From contig NZ_FMCW01000015.1 in the NCBI RefSeq assembly GCF_900091595.1, forward strand, positions 62,001 to 126,000: a DNA stretch of 64,000 nt. Direction: 5' to 3'. Source of the DNA: Micromonospora haikouensis (GTDB taxonomy: Bacteria; Actinomycetota; Actinomycetes; Mycobacteriales; Micromonosporaceae). A program made the position numbers and the translations under genes. Below are positions 41,572 through 49,985 of this stretch, piece by piece. The notes below the pieces were generated by a model. That model was not told the origin of the DNA and did no database searches. It worked only from the letters and a program-made list of their open reading frames with translations. Within the stretch, counting starts at the first letter, position 1. Each line of letters begins with the position of its first letter.

Positions 41572-42362
41572 GCACGATCGTCCTGGTCCACGGCCTCTGG
41601 GTCACGCCGCGCAGCTGGGAGCACTGGGTGCCCTACTACGAGGCGCAGGGGCACACCGTCCTCACCCCGGCCTATCCCGGCTTCGAGGTCGAGGTCGAGG
41701 CGCTGCGGGCCGACCCGACGCCGATCGCCACCGTCACGGTGCCCGACACCGTCGCGCACCTCGAAAAGATCATCACGGCGCTGCCGGAGAAGCCGATCAT
41801 CATGGGTCACTCGTTCGGCGGCACCCTGACCCAGCTCCTGCTCGACCGGGGCCACGGCGCTGCCGGCGTCGTCATCGACTCGGCCCCGCCGGAGGGCATC
41901 CGGGTCACCCCGCCGTCGCAGATCAAGTCGCTGTTCCCGATCCTCAACAACCCGGCGAAGCGGCACCAGGCGGCCGGGTTCACCCCGGCCCAGTTCCACT
42001 ACGCCTTCACCAACACCCTCTCCGAGGAGGACGCCCAAGCGGCCTACGACCGTTACGCGATCCCCGCCCCCGGCAGCTGGGTCTGGGCGTACGGGCTGCT
42101 CGCCAACTTCACCCCCGGCAAGCAGGAGACCTGGGTGAACTTCCGCAACGAGCAGCGCGCCCCGCTGCTGTTCATCGCGGGCGGCGCGGACCACATCATG
42201 CCCCCGTCGGTGAACCGGTCCAACGCCCACCACTACAAGGCCCCCGGCACGGTCACCGACTTCCACGAGTTCCCCGGCCGCTCCCACTGGACGTGCGCCG
42301 AGCCCGGCTGGGAGCAGGTCGCCGACTACGCGCTGGACTGGGCCCTGCGGCACGCCCGCTGA
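41568..42362 (+). CDS. Alpha/beta hydrolase
   Basis: A 264-residue protein. [16 protein letters not shown] (oxyanion), [10 protein letters not shown] with nucleophile Ser, [12 protein letters not shown] (acid) and PGRSHWT with the catalytic His. Resembles AB_hydrolase_6 enzymes. Start ATG at 41568 overlaps the previous stop by ATGA, so it is translationally coupled. Last gene of the operon. Confidence 0.9.
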   Translation: MSTIVLVHGLWVTPRSWEHWVPYYEAQGHTVLTPAYPGFEVEVEALRADPTPIATVTVPDTVAHLEKIITALPEKPIIMGHSFGGTLTQLLLDRGHGAAGVVIDSAPPEGIRVTPPSQIKSLFPILNNPAKRHQAAGFTPAQFHYAFTNTLSEEDAQAAYDRYAIPAPGSWVWAYGLLANFTPGKQETWVNFRNEQRAPLLFIAGGADHIMPPSVNRSNAHHYKAPGTVTDFHEFPGRSHWTCAEPGWEQVADYALDWALRHAR

Positions 42363-42376
42363 GCGGGGGTGCCGGC

Positions 42377-42424
42377 GACTGCGGCGCAGGCACGGCGGGT
42401 CGTCGCCGCGCCTGCGCCGCAGTC
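42377..42424. terminator. Bidirectional terminator hairpin
   Basis: 15-bp perfect arms (GACTGCGGCGCAGGC at 42377-42391, complement at 42410-42424) with a small nested GGCG/CGCC stem, between convergent hydrolase and IMPase-like genes. Confidence 0.8.
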
Positions 42425-42504
42425 CGCGGAGGCGAAGCCACGAGGACGGGCGGAACCGTGGCGCAGGTGCGCCGGGGATCGTGGGCCCGCCGAGCCGACG
42501 GGGC

Positions 42505-43296
42505 TCACGCGCCGCCACGGATGAGGGCCAGCAGGGCGGCATGCGTCCGATCGTCGGCGGCCACGACGAGCCCACCGACGCCGGTGTGCAGCGGTTGGCC
42601 GTCGATTCCGGTGACGACGCAGCCGGCCGCCTGGCAGAGGGCGATCCCGGCGGCGAAGTGGACGCTGTCGCGCAGGTGGCCGTCCGTGACGTACGCGGCG
42701 CGGCGTCCGGCGGCGACCCAGGCCACGGCCAGGGTCGTGGACACCACGCGGGGGCGGAACTGCTCGATGAAGCCCTCGTCGGCCAGCATGCGGGCGGCCA
42801 TGAAGGTGTCCCTGTTCGGGAACGGCGGGTCGAGGTTGACGTCGACCAGCCTGGACCCGGCCGACGGGACGAGCCGCTCGTCCCCGCCCCGGCTGCGCAC
42901 GTACGCGGCGTCGCCGTCGGTCCAGAACACCTCCTCGGCGAACGGGTCCGCCGAGGCGGCCACCGCGGTGCGCGTCCCGGTCCGGAGCGCCACGTTGACC
43001 GAGACCAGCATGTTCCTCGCGGCGTAGTTCACCGTTCCGCACAGCGGGTCGACCAGCCACACGCGGCCGTTATCCTCCCGGCCCCTGCGTCCGCCCTCCT
43101 CACCGAGCACGACGTCGTCCGGACGCGCGACGCGCAGGACGTCGACGATGGCCGCCTCGGCGGCGATGTCGGCGGTGGTGGCGAAGTCGCCCCCGGCCTT
43201 GTCGATGCGCCCCAACGCCGATCCGTAGTGGGCCCGGACGACCGCAGCACCGGCATTCACCGCATCGAGGACCAGCACCACATCGGAGATCGACAT
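42505..43296 (-). CDS. Inositol monophosphatase-family protein with altered metal motif
   Basis: A 263-residue protein with the IMPase/FBPase fold: GDFATTADIAAEAAIVD, VVLGEEGG, and WLVDPLCGTVNYAARNML. The family motif DPxDGTxNF appears as D83-P-L-C86-G-T-x-N-Y, so the second Asp ligand is a Cys. The C-terminal WDxAAG appears as VHFAAG, losing another Asp. Such proteins may bind rather than cleave sugar phosphates, or use a different metal set. Start ATG at 43296. Confidence 0.85.
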   Translation of the reverse strand: MSISDVVLVLDAVNAGAAVVRAHYGSALGRIDKAGGDFATTADIAAEAAIVDVLRVARPDDVVLGEEGGRRGREDNGRVWLVDPLCGTVNYAARNMLVSVNVALRTGTRTAVAASADPFAEEVFWTDGDAAYVRSRGGDERLVPSAGSRLVDVNLDPPFPNRDTFMAARMLADEGFIEQFRPRVVSTTLAVAWVAAGRRAAYVTDGHLRDSVHFAAGIALCQAAGCVVTGIDGQPLHTGVGGLVVAADDRTHAALLALIRGGA

Positions 43297-43362
43297 GAAT
43301 CGACCCTAGACGAGCAGCTCCGATATCCAGGCACCCCACCCCACCCCCACCCCGCCCCGGAT

Positions 43363-43439
43363 GCGTCGATCTTGCACTTTCGGCCCCACAGAAGGGCGCT
43401 TCATCCCTTTCGCCCGGGCCGCAACTGCATGATCGACGC
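43363..43439. repeat. REP-like inverted repeat, 77 bp
   Basis: Terminal arms GCGTCGATCTTGCA (43363-43376) and its near-complement (43426-43439, one mismatch) enclose a 49-bp centre; C/G-rich tracts flank both ends. It resembles extragenic repeats I associate with Micromonospora genomes. It lies in the 43297-43525 spacer, which has no gene. Confidence 0.6.
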
Positions 43440-43525
43440 GGCAGGGTGGGGCGGGGGCCGGCGGGGGTGGGGGCGGGGGCGGGTAGGGAGAGCGGCGGGG
43501 GAGGCGATAGGCGGTTGGTGGGCGC

Positions 43526-43912
43526 CTACGACCGCTGGCCGGGGTTCGGAACAACTCGCCTGGATGCCGCACCGCTGCCAGTCGCGCGTCGACCGGGGTC
43601 GGGGCGGGGCGCAGGGGCGGGCCGCAGCACGCGCAGCCCGCCCGGCCGCACGAAGATCGACCGGCGGGCGACGGCGTCACCCTTGCCGTCGAGTTGGTAG
43701 ACGTCGAGCCACACCCACCCGTCGTAGGTGATCCAGTCGAGCACCCGGACGACCCGGCACCTGATCGGCTCGACGAACTGCACGCTGGCCGCCCGGGTCA
43801 CCTGCACCAGGTCGCCCGCCTTCGGCAGCGGCGCATCCCGCACCGGCGCATCCCGCACCGGCGCGCCCGTCGCCGCCACGCCAGACCGCCCCACCGGACG
43901 GCCGCCGGTCAC
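43526..43912 (-). CDS. Conserved hypothetical protein
   Basis: A 128-residue protein whose middle looks folded: LPKAGDLVQVTRAASVQFVEPIRCRVVRVLDWITYDGWVWLDVYQLDGKGDAVARRSIFVRPGGLRVL, mostly beta. The ends are Arg/Pro-rich and probably disordered. A short direct repeat (APVRDAPVRDAP) lies near residue 20. GTG start at 43912 overlaps the previous stop (GTGA). Function unknown. Confidence 0.65.
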   Translation of the reverse strand: MTGGRPVGRSGVAATGAPVRDAPVRDAPLPKAGDLVQVTRAASVQFVEPIRCRVVRVLDWITYDGWVWLDVYQLDGKGDAVARRSIFVRPGGLRVLRPAPAPRPDPGRRATGSGAASRRVVPNPGQRS

Positions 43913-44211
43913 GGCCCCTCCCCCGGCCCGCGCCGCCGCCCCGCCCCGGGCCGCCGCCGGCCGCCCTGCCCCGCCCCGAGCCGATCGACCTCCCCCGGCC
44001 CAGGCCGACTGTCCTCCCCCGACCCGGGCCGACCGCCGTCCTCCCCCGGCCAGTGCGCGCGGCGGATCGGGATGCGGTGCCGGGCCCGGCAGGGCAGCTC
44101 CGCGCCGCAGCGGCACACCCTGCGCCAGCGCTTCCAGCTCCAGACCGGCCGGTGCCGGCGGGCGAGCGTCAGGGCGACGGCGACCACGTACTCCTCGTAC
44201 GTCACGCGCAT
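43909..44211 (-). CDS. Conserved hypothetical protein
   Basis: A 100-residue protein, MRVTYEEYVVAVALTLARRHRPVWSWKRWRRVCRCGAELPCRARHRIPI then a low-complexity Gly/Pro/Arg tail. CRCGAELPCR may be a small zinc site. ATG at 44211 with GGAAGGAC upstream. Coupled to the gene at 43526-43912. Function unknown. Confidence 0.6.
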   Translation of the reverse strand: MRVTYEEYVVAVALTLARRHRPVWSWKRWRRVCRCGAELPCRARHRIPIRRAHWPGEDGGRPGSGEDSRPGPGEVDRLGAGQGGRRRPGAGRRRGPGEGP

Positions 44212-44383
44212 CGGGCGTCCTTCCCGAGGGATGGCGCCGCCGAAGAACAGCGCCGCCGAAGAATTGCGCCGCCCCGCCCGCGCGTGACTCGCAACGAGCG
44301 GGACAGCGGGCCGGCAGGGGGGCAACAGGTCATTGCCGACGCCATTTCTGGCACCCCGCACCACCCTGCCGACATTCAACAGA

Positions 44384-44522
44384 ATGCAACCCGCCCACCA
44401 CCTTGCGCAACACAACCCGCCCCCTCTAGCCTCGATTCGAATCACCCCCCGAGGAATGGAGGAAAGAAATGCGCGGGAATGGGCGGAGAATGTTGCACGA
44501 GGGGCATGGTGATGTTGCATGA
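44384..44522. promoter_or_regulatory. TGCAAC/GTTGCA half-sites around the XRE gene start
   Basis: ATGCAACCCGCC at 44384, the palindrome TTGCGCAA in TTGCGCAACA at 44403, ATGTTGCACGA at 44490 and ATGTTGCATGA at 44512, the last covering the start codon. The spacing of the last two is 22 bp. The TTGCGCAACA core also occurs twice in the AICE operator at 18010 and 18041. Likely regulator sites; the rest of 44212-44518 has no gene. Confidence 0.45.
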
Positions 44523-45403
44523 CGGATGAAACAAGCGGGTCGACGGTCCCCCGGCGGCAGCTCGGCAGGCTGCTCACGCAGCTTCGCGAGGACGCCTCGG
44601 TCTCGCTGGACGCCGCCGCCGAGGGGCTGGACTGCTCGCGGCAGAAGGTGTGGCGCATCGAGAAGGGCCTGGTGCCGGTGCGGGTGGTGGACGCCCGCGC
44701 CATGTGCGAGATCTACCGCGCGCCGGAGGACATGAAGACGATCGTCACCGGCCTGGCGAAGGAGACCCGCGCCAAGGGCTGGTGGCACTCGTACGGCGAA
44801 ATCGTCCCGCCCTGGTTCTCCCTCTACGTCGGGCTGGAATCGACCGCCGCCCTCATGCGGCGATACGACTCGGAACTGATCCCGGGGCTGCTCCAGACGC
44901 GCGAATACGCCGCCGAACTCTTCCGCCGCAAGAATCCCACGATGACCGAGGCCGAGCGGGAGAAGCTCGTCGAGGTGCGGATGCACCGTCAGCACGTGCT
45001 GACCCGGCGGCTGCCCAGCGCGCCCACGCTGAAGGCGGTGCTGAGCGAGGCCGTGCTGCGCCGCACCATCCCCGACCGGCGGGCGATGGCCGGGCAGCTG
45101 CGCCACCTGCTCGACATGGCCGCGCTGCCCAACGTGAGCCTGCGCATTCTCCCGCTGGCCGCCGGCCCGCCGCTGGCCAGCGAGACGGGCACCTTCGTGA
45201 TGCTGGACTTCCCGCAGGCGTTCGGCCGGGCCGCGACCGAGCCGACCACCGTCTACCTGGAGAACATCACCGGCGCGCTCTATCTCGACCGGCCGGCCGA
45301 GGTCGCCGCCTACGAGCACGTCTGGTCCGACCTGGAAACGCTCGCCTCCGATGAGGCAGAATCAGAGAAAATGATCAACATGATCATCGAGGAGCGCGCA
45401 TGA
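44519..45403 (+). CDS. XRE-family regulator with DUF5753
   Basis: A 294-residue protein. N-terminal helix-turn-helix (RLLTQLREDASVSLDAAAEGLDCSRQKVWRIEKG) and the C-terminal DUF5753 domain (WFSLYVGLESTAALMRRYDSELIPGLLQTREYAAELF, LRHLLDMAALPNVSLRILPLAAGPP, VYLENITGALYLD). The classic actinobacterial partner of DUF397 proteins, often an inhibitor-activator pair for development or secondary metabolism. Overlaps the DUF397 gene by ATGA. Confidence 0.95.
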   Translation: MTDETSGSTVPRRQLGRLLTQLREDASVSLDAAAEGLDCSRQKVWRIEKGLVPVRVVDARAMCEIYRAPEDMKTIVTGLAKETRAKGWWHSYGEIVPPWFSLYVGLESTAALMRRYDSELIPGLLQTREYAAELFRRKNPTMTEAEREKLVEVRMHRQHVLTRRLPSAPTLKAVLSEAVLRRTIPDRRAMAGQLRHLLDMAALPNVSLRILPLAAGPPLASETGTFVMLDFPQAFGRAATEPTTVYLENITGALYLDRPAEVAAYEHVWSDLETLASDEAESEKMINMIIEERA

Positions 45404-45597
45404 CTGACCTTGCCGGTGCCGTCTGGCGCAAGAGCACCCGCAGCGGCGGGAGCGGCGGCGACTGCGTCGAGGTGGCCGCCAACCTGCCGGGCGTCGTGGG
45501 CGTACGCGACAGCAAGGACCCGGCCGGGCCGGCGCTCCTGTTCGCCCCGACGGCCTGGACCACCTTCGTCAGCCGGGCGGGCCGCGACCCGCGCTGA
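45400..45597 (+). CDS. DUF397 domain protein
   Basis: A 65-residue protein, VWRKSTRSGGSGGDCVEVAANLPGVVGVRDSKDPAGPALLFAPTAWTTFV, the full DUF397 signature. Translationally coupled to the XRE gene; the pair probably interact. Confidence 0.95.
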   Translation: MTDLAGAVWRKSTRSGGSGGDCVEVAANLPGVVGVRDSKDPAGPALLFAPTAWTTFVSRAGRDPR

Positions 45598-45605
45598 GCG
45601 CAACC

Positions 45606-45636
45606 GGGGCCGCCCACCGTGCCGGCGGGCGGCCCC
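45606..45636. terminator. Bidirectional terminator hairpin
   Basis: 10-bp perfect arms (GGGGCCGCCC at 45606-45615 with 45627-45636), between convergent DUF397 and GH30 genes. Confidence 0.7.
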
Positions 45637-45651
45637 GAAGCCCACAAGGGG

Positions 45652-47085
45652 TCAGCCGCGCCCGGGGTGCCCGCCGACCAGGGTGGTCAGCGAGCGCGGC
45701 GGCAGCTCGACCGTCGCGTGCGCGCCGCGCCCCGAGACGAGCCCGTCGACCTGCTCCAGCCTGTGCGTCGAGTCCGTGAGGTAGGCGGTCGGCCGCCGCA
45801 GGTCGACGCTGGTCCGCACCGCCTCGGTCGAGGTGTTGATCACCTGCACCACCTCGGTGCCGTCGGCGTTGCGGTAGGCCGACACCGCCAGGCCCGCCGG
45901 CGCGCCGTCGACACCGATCCGCACCGCGCCGGGTCGAATGAACCTGCTGTACGCGGCGAAGGCGTACAGCCGGGACGACACCCGGTAGCTGTCCGTGGCG
46001 TTGTCGACCTGCACGAGGGCCGCCGTCGCGCCCCGGGAGGACCCGAGCCAGTAGACGAAGGCGCTGGCGTCGGCCTTCGCGAGGGTGTCGTGGATGCGCT
46101 GGGCCACGGCGATGCCGTCGGTGCCCTTGCCGCTGTCCCACGCCTCGTTCCAGCCGTCGGCGGTGCTCGACGGGGCCCACTCCGTCATCCAGGTCGGAGC
46201 CGTGGTCGGCAGCGGGCGATCGGAGGGGCTGGCGTAGCCGTGCCCGGTGAACAGGTCCAGGTGGCGGCGGGCCTCCGGGTCCGCCTCGATCGCCTGCGCG
46301 TACGCGTCCGACTGCTGCCAGCCGAACGAGTCGCAGCACACCAACCCCACCCCGGCCTGCTCGGCGATGGGGCCGAGGACCTTCACGAACTCGGCGGCCT
46401 GCGCCGGGGTGAAGCGCATCGAGGCGTACGGGGCCGTCCAGTCGGGTTCGTTGGTGAACCCGATCTCGTCGAGCCGGATGCCCTCCTGCCGGTAGAACCT
46501 GGCGTACTGCACGAGGTAGCGCGCATACGCCTCCCGCCAGTCGCCGCCGGCGCAGGTGACGCCCGACAGGCCGCAGAGGCTGCCGCCGTTGGCGTCGGTG
46601 CCGCTGTCCTTCATGTATCCCGGCGCGCTCCACGCGTCGGCGTAGAACCGGTTGATCCCGCGCTTACGCGCCTCCTTGGCGTACCAGACCTGGCCGCCGT
46701 CCCAGCCGTCCCACTGGTAGTTCGGGGTGGCCGTCGGGCCGCCCGGGTCGGTCGGCTGGATGGACAGCATGTTGTCGTACACGTCGGTGGCCGACGAGCC
46801 GATGCCGAGCCGCAGGATCGTCGGCGCGGCGCCCTTGCGCCGGTCGAGGAGCAGGTCGAGGACCTCGGCGCGCTTCGCCTCGGACAGGTCGTGGACCAGC
46901 GTGGCGCGTTGGAACGCAATCGAATAGCCGAAGCCGTCGATGCTCTGGTGGATCTCGGCCCGGTCGAGGTCGAGGCTCAATTGTGGGCCCGGCGGGGTGC
47001 CGGCGTGGGCGGGTGTGCCGGCCAGGACGGTGACGGCTGCGACGGCGGTGGCGACAGCGCTGGCGACATTGCGGGATCGAAACAC
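45652..47085 (-). CDS. Secreted glycoside hydrolase family 30 enzyme
   Basis: A 477-residue protein with a signal peptide (FRSRNVASAVATAVAAVTVLAGTPAHA). GH30 fold: GFGYSIAFQRATL near the start, ILRLGIGSS, RFYADAWSAPGYMK, IGFTNEPDW with acid/base E213, and WMTEWAPS with nucleophile E302, then a C-terminal beta-sandwich side domain. GH30 enzymes cleave beta-glycosides such as glucosylceramide, beta-1,6-glucan or xylan; the substrate is not clear. GTG at 47085 has AAGGAG at 7 bp; an ATG at 47136 is less likely. Confidence 0.9.
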   Translation of the reverse strand: MFRSRNVASAVATAVAAVTVLAGTPAHAGTPPGPQLSLDLDRAEIHQSIDGFGYSIAFQRATLVHDLSEAKRAEVLDLLLDRRKGAAPTILRLGIGSSATDVYDNMLSIQPTDPGGPTATPNYQWDGWDGGQVWYAKEARKRGINRFYADAWSAPGYMKDSGTDANGGSLCGLSGVTCAGGDWREAYARYLVQYARFYRQEGIRLDEIGFTNEPDWTAPYASMRFTPAQAAEFVKVLGPIAEQAGVGLVCCDSFGWQQSDAYAQAIEADPEARRHLDLFTGHGYASPSDRPLPTTAPTWMTEWAPSSTADGWNEAWDSGKGTDGIAVAQRIHDTLAKADASAFVYWLGSSRGATAALVQVDNATDSYRVSSRLYAFAAYSRFIRPGAVRIGVDGAPAGLAVSAYRNADGTEVVQVINTSTEAVRTSVDLRRPTAYLTDSTHRLEQVDGLVSGRGAHATVELPPRSLTTLVGGHPGRG

Positions 47086-47182
47086 GAAGTTCTCCTTGAC
47101 GTCGCGCGGGAGACACTCCGGGCATACTACAGACATTGACGCTCATCGTCGGGCAACGATTCTTCCGAGACGGAAGCAGGAA

Positions 47183-47380
47183 ATGCCAACGACCACGCAC
47201 AGGAAGATCGGCCGGCTCGCGCGGGCCCTGGCCGCCCTCGCCGCCGCCACGGCCGTCCTCGCCGCCACGACCACGCCGACCACCCCACCGCGAAAGAAAT
47301 GCCGGCGGCGGCCGGTCAACGGAGGTGTTCGCAGGGCACTTCCGCACCCGGCCCCCGCCCGGTCACCGCACGAAGCGTGA
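47183..47380 (+). pseudogene. Fragment of a secreted-protein gene (signal peptide only)
   Basis: ATG with GGAAGCAGG upstream encodes MPTTTHRKIGRLARALAALA then a hydrophobic AAATAVLAATTTPT segment, a signal peptide, and soon becomes a meaningless Arg/Pro tail that overlaps the neighbour's end. The mature protein is missing. Probably the 5' remnant left by a deletion. Confidence 0.5.
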
Positions 47381-47693
47381 TCGGCGCGGGGCCGGCGTTG
47401 ACCACTGCCAGCAACCCGCCCATCTGGAGAACACCCGCGCCGTCGGAAGAGCCGCCACCACCCGAGGCGGGGAACGCCACGAGTGAGACCGACGCAGTGC
47501 GCTGCCGCTCCTCCCGCGCGTCCCGCAGCTCGTCGATTCCGACACCGCCCAGCACGACGCCGGCCAGAAGGGCGGCGACGAGTCGCACGTTCCTCCGCAG
47601 CCCGCTCGGGTGGCGGTCGGCAGCGATGCCGCCCACCTCCGCCGGCTCGCGGCCGCCCTCGTCCAGATCGATCACGTCCCGCCGCCCCGACAC
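47316..47693 (-). CDS. Membrane-anchored hypothetical protein, probably 3'-truncated
   Basis: A 125-residue protein with an acidic N-terminus, one membrane helix (VRLVAALLAGVVLGGVGID), then ERQRTASVSLVAF and LLAVVNAGPAPITLRAV, an extracellular beta-like start. It then ends after about 20 residues, shorter than the fold suggests. It converges on the signal-peptide fragment at 47183-47380, so the 3' end is likely lost. Confidence 0.5.
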   Translation of the reverse strand: MSGRRDVIDLDEGGREPAEVGGIAADRHPSGLRRNVRLVAALLAGVVLGGVGIDELRDAREERQRTASVSLVAFPASGGGGSSDGAGVLQMGGLLAVVNAGPAPITLRAVTGRGPGAEVPCEHLR

Positions 47694-47747
47694 GCCACGA
47701 GCCTAGACCCGCCCGCCACGCACGCCCGACGAGTGAGCGGAGACCAA

Positions 47748-47799
47748 GAGATCTTGGAAGAATTCGGCCCTTGGAGGGGCAACCAGCTTCCAAGATCTC
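47748..47799. repeat. Perfect 13-bp inverted repeat
   Basis: GAGATCTTGGAAG (47748-47760) and its complement (47787-47799) with a 26-nt loop, in the 47694-47929 spacer. Possibly a terminator or a mobile palindromic repeat. Confidence 0.6.
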
Positions 47800-47929
47800 C
47801 AAGGCATGGACGCGACGCGTCGTCGCAGCGGTGAGCGCGCCAAGTCACGCCCGTTCGGGCGGACCGCACGACCAGGAACGGTTCCGGGTGTCGGTAGGCC
47901 AGGCAGGCAACGCATGAAAGAGTGTTCCA

Positions 47930-48412
47930 ATGAGCGCCGCCTTAGCTACGAGTAGCCGCACCGGCATCCTGGGTATCGGCTACGAAGGTCGGTCCATCGA
48001 CGAGTTCGTCCGTGAACTCTCGGGCCTGGGGGTCGCCCGCCTGGTAGACGTCCGCATGACGCCGATCTCGCGGAAGCGCGGCTTCAGCAAGACGGCCTTG
48101 AGCCAGGCGCTCGCCGCGCAGGGGATCGCCTACGATCACCACCGCGAGCTGGGCAACCCGAAGGAGAACCGCCCCGGCTTCGGGGGCAGCGCGCAGGAGT
48201 TGGAGTCGGCACGTGCGGTGTACGCCTCCAGGCTGCGCCGCGCCGAGTCGTTGGCAGCGCTCGACGCGCTCGCCGAGGTGGCGCAGCGCGAACTGGTAGC
48301 CCTGCTCTGCTTCGAGGCGGACGAGAGCCGCTGCCACCGCCGGGTCCTGATGCAGGCCCTCGAAGGCCGGCTGCCGCCTATCGTTTCGGCCAGTACACTC
48401 CCAGCACGCTGA
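47930..48412 (+). CDS. DUF488 family protein
   Basis: A 160-residue protein with the DUF488 pattern: ILGIGYEGRSIDEFVRELSGLGVARLVDVRMTPISRKRGFSK, YDHHRELGNPKENRPGF, LVALLCFEADESRCHRRVL. Members are small basic proteins of unknown role, with a Cys/His cluster (C..DESRCHR). ATG at 47930. Its last 35 bp overlap the convergent unknown gene at 48378-49217. Confidence 0.9.
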   Translation: MSAALATSSRTGILGIGYEGRSIDEFVRELSGLGVARLVDVRMTPISRKRGFSKTALSQALAAQGIAYDHHRELGNPKENRPGFGGSAQELESARAVYASRLRRAESLAALDALAEVAQRELVALLCFEADESRCHRRVLMQALEGRLPPIVSASTLPAR

Positions 48413-49217
48413 AGACGTGGACGCGCTTGGCCTGGTTGCCGACATAGAAGGCGACGGCGCGGTTCGGCGCACACATCTCCCCCAGGAACTTGGCCTCCAG
48501 TGCCTCCCGAAGCGCAGCATCGGAGTAGCCGTCGAATCGGCGCTGTAGCGCGACCAGCTCCCAATCGATGACGTGCTGCCTGTGCCCGTTGCACCCGGAT
48601 TCGTGACAGCGGTAGTGGTAGGCGGCCTTGAAGCGGGGCGCTTGCAACGGAGACTTGCTTCGGCCGCTGAAAAGATCCGGCTGGTTCGCGTACGCCTCGA
48701 TCTTGCGTTGCTCCTCAGCGGTCCAACCAGGATGTGGCACGACCTTGAGGGCACCAACTTCCTTGGGACGCACCAGAGCCAACGATTGCGCGTCGGAACG
48801 CTCCTGCGCCTCACGGTTGAGCCGGCACATCGAGTCCTCGACTGCCGGGTCGAGCAACGGCTGCCGCGACTTCCAGCCGTCGAGATGGCGTTTCTTCCGG
48901 ATCCGGTCCATGATCGGCTTCCAGCTCTCGCGCCGCTGGTCCTGCCGCGCCGGCTTGGCATCGACAGTGACGATGTCGTACTTCTTGAACGCCTCGTCGC
49001 TGTCGAGGTGCCGGAAGTTGATCGGATAGAGGCGCACCCAGGTCGGCCTCAACACGTCCGTCCGCAGCCCCGCCACGCAGACGGTTTCTCCATACTTCTC
49101 AGAGGGATTCGGGGCGGCCTTCACGGTGATCAGGAGTTGAAGCCGAACCATGCGGTCGTCGGCAGGCTTCGGATCGGGCCCAGCTTCGCCGGGACCGAAG
49201 AGCGACATCTGGGCCAC
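48378..49217 (-). CDS. Unknown protein paired with DUF488
   Basis: A 279-residue protein: MVRLQLLITVKAAPNPSEKYGETVCVAGLRTD, WVRLYPINFRHLDSDEAFKKYDIVTVDAKPARQDQR, YHYRCHESGCNGHRQHVIDWELVALQRRF (possible Cys/His zinc site) and VAFYVGNQAKRVHVFSVLGVYWPKR. I do not recognise a named family with certainty; beta-rich, OB-like segments are likely. Tail-to-tail overlap with the DUF488 gene suggests a stable association. Confidence 0.8.
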   Translation of the reverse strand: MAQMSLFGPGEAGPDPKPADDRMVRLQLLITVKAAPNPSEKYGETVCVAGLRTDVLRPTWVRLYPINFRHLDSDEAFKKYDIVTVDAKPARQDQRRESWKPIMDRIRKKRHLDGWKSRQPLLDPAVEDSMCRLNREAQERSDAQSLALVRPKEVGALKVVPHPGWTAEEQRKIEAYANQPDLFSGRSKSPLQAPRFKAAYHYRCHESGCNGHRQHVIDWELVALQRRFDGYSDAALREALEAKFLGEMCAPNRAVAFYVGNQAKRVHVFSVLGVYWPKR

Positions 49218-49316
49218 GCGCGCCTCCAGCCAAGATAGCCGTAAGTAGCCGTACGGTCACAAGAACATTCAGGTTCTCATGCCATCGACGATGCGCATAG
49301 GGCCGCCCCGCGTCCG

Positions 49317-49943
49317 CTACCCGTCTGCCAGAACCTCGCTCCATCCGGCAGGCAGATCGGGGTCGGGCCAGGACGGATCCGGACGGAAGTCGACATGGGT
49401 CCCGTCGAACGGATAAGCGCGGTCCTCGGCCAGCCTGATCAGGCGCTTGCCCTCGCGGCGGACGGCATCCGCCGTATCCGCATCCGGATACAGTGGATGC
49501 CCTACCCGCGCGGCCAGCTCGTCCTCGTCCTTCCATCGCCAGTTGCGCTGCGGATCGATCACGACATCGAGCAGCAGATCGGTGGTGTCGACGCCGCCGA
49601 CGTGACGGACGTACGGCGTTTCCAGGTTGACGTACCACCCGACGAAGCCGCCCTCCGCGAAGAACCACCAGACGGAGTACGACGCCTGGGGCAGCATCAG
49701 CACCAGGATGTCGTGCCGACGCCATGCCTGGCGGACGAGCCGGGGTCGGCGCATCCGGTCGATGGGCAGTTCATGCTGCGTCTTTCCGTCGGCGTCGACC
49801 AGGTTGGCGTACTCCCTGCCGGCCGGCTTCCAGAGCAGCAACCCCGCGTCGTCGTCGCTCACCACCCGCATGGGGTGGACCACGGTGACGGTGTCGGCCC
49901 GCACGTGCCGGCGAAGCAGGGTCTGGCCCGGCGTAAAGGACAT
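49317..49943 (-). CDS. DUF402 family protein
   Basis: A 208-residue protein. WKPAGREYANL, YSVWWFFAEGGFVGWYVNLETPYVRHVGGVDTTDLLLDVVIDPQRNWRWKDEDEL is the DUF402 core with the conserved Asp/Glu/Trp metal site seen in FomD/nucleoside-phosphate hydrolases of this group. It likely acts on a nucleotide-like phosphoanhydride. Confidence 0.9.
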   Translation of the reverse strand: MSFTPGQTLLRRHVRADTVTVVHPMRVVSDDDAGLLLWKPAGREYANLVDADGKTQHELPIDRMRRPRLVRQAWRRHDILVLMLPQASYSVWWFFAEGGFVGWYVNLETPYVRHVGGVDTTDLLLDVVIDPQRNWRWKDEDELAARVGHPLYPDADTADAVRREGKRLIRLAEDRAYPFDGTHVDFRPDPSWPDPDLPAGWSEVLADG

Positions 49944-49985
49944 GGTGCGAACTGTAACGAGCCCCTACCCCAGGCCGCCCTACTG

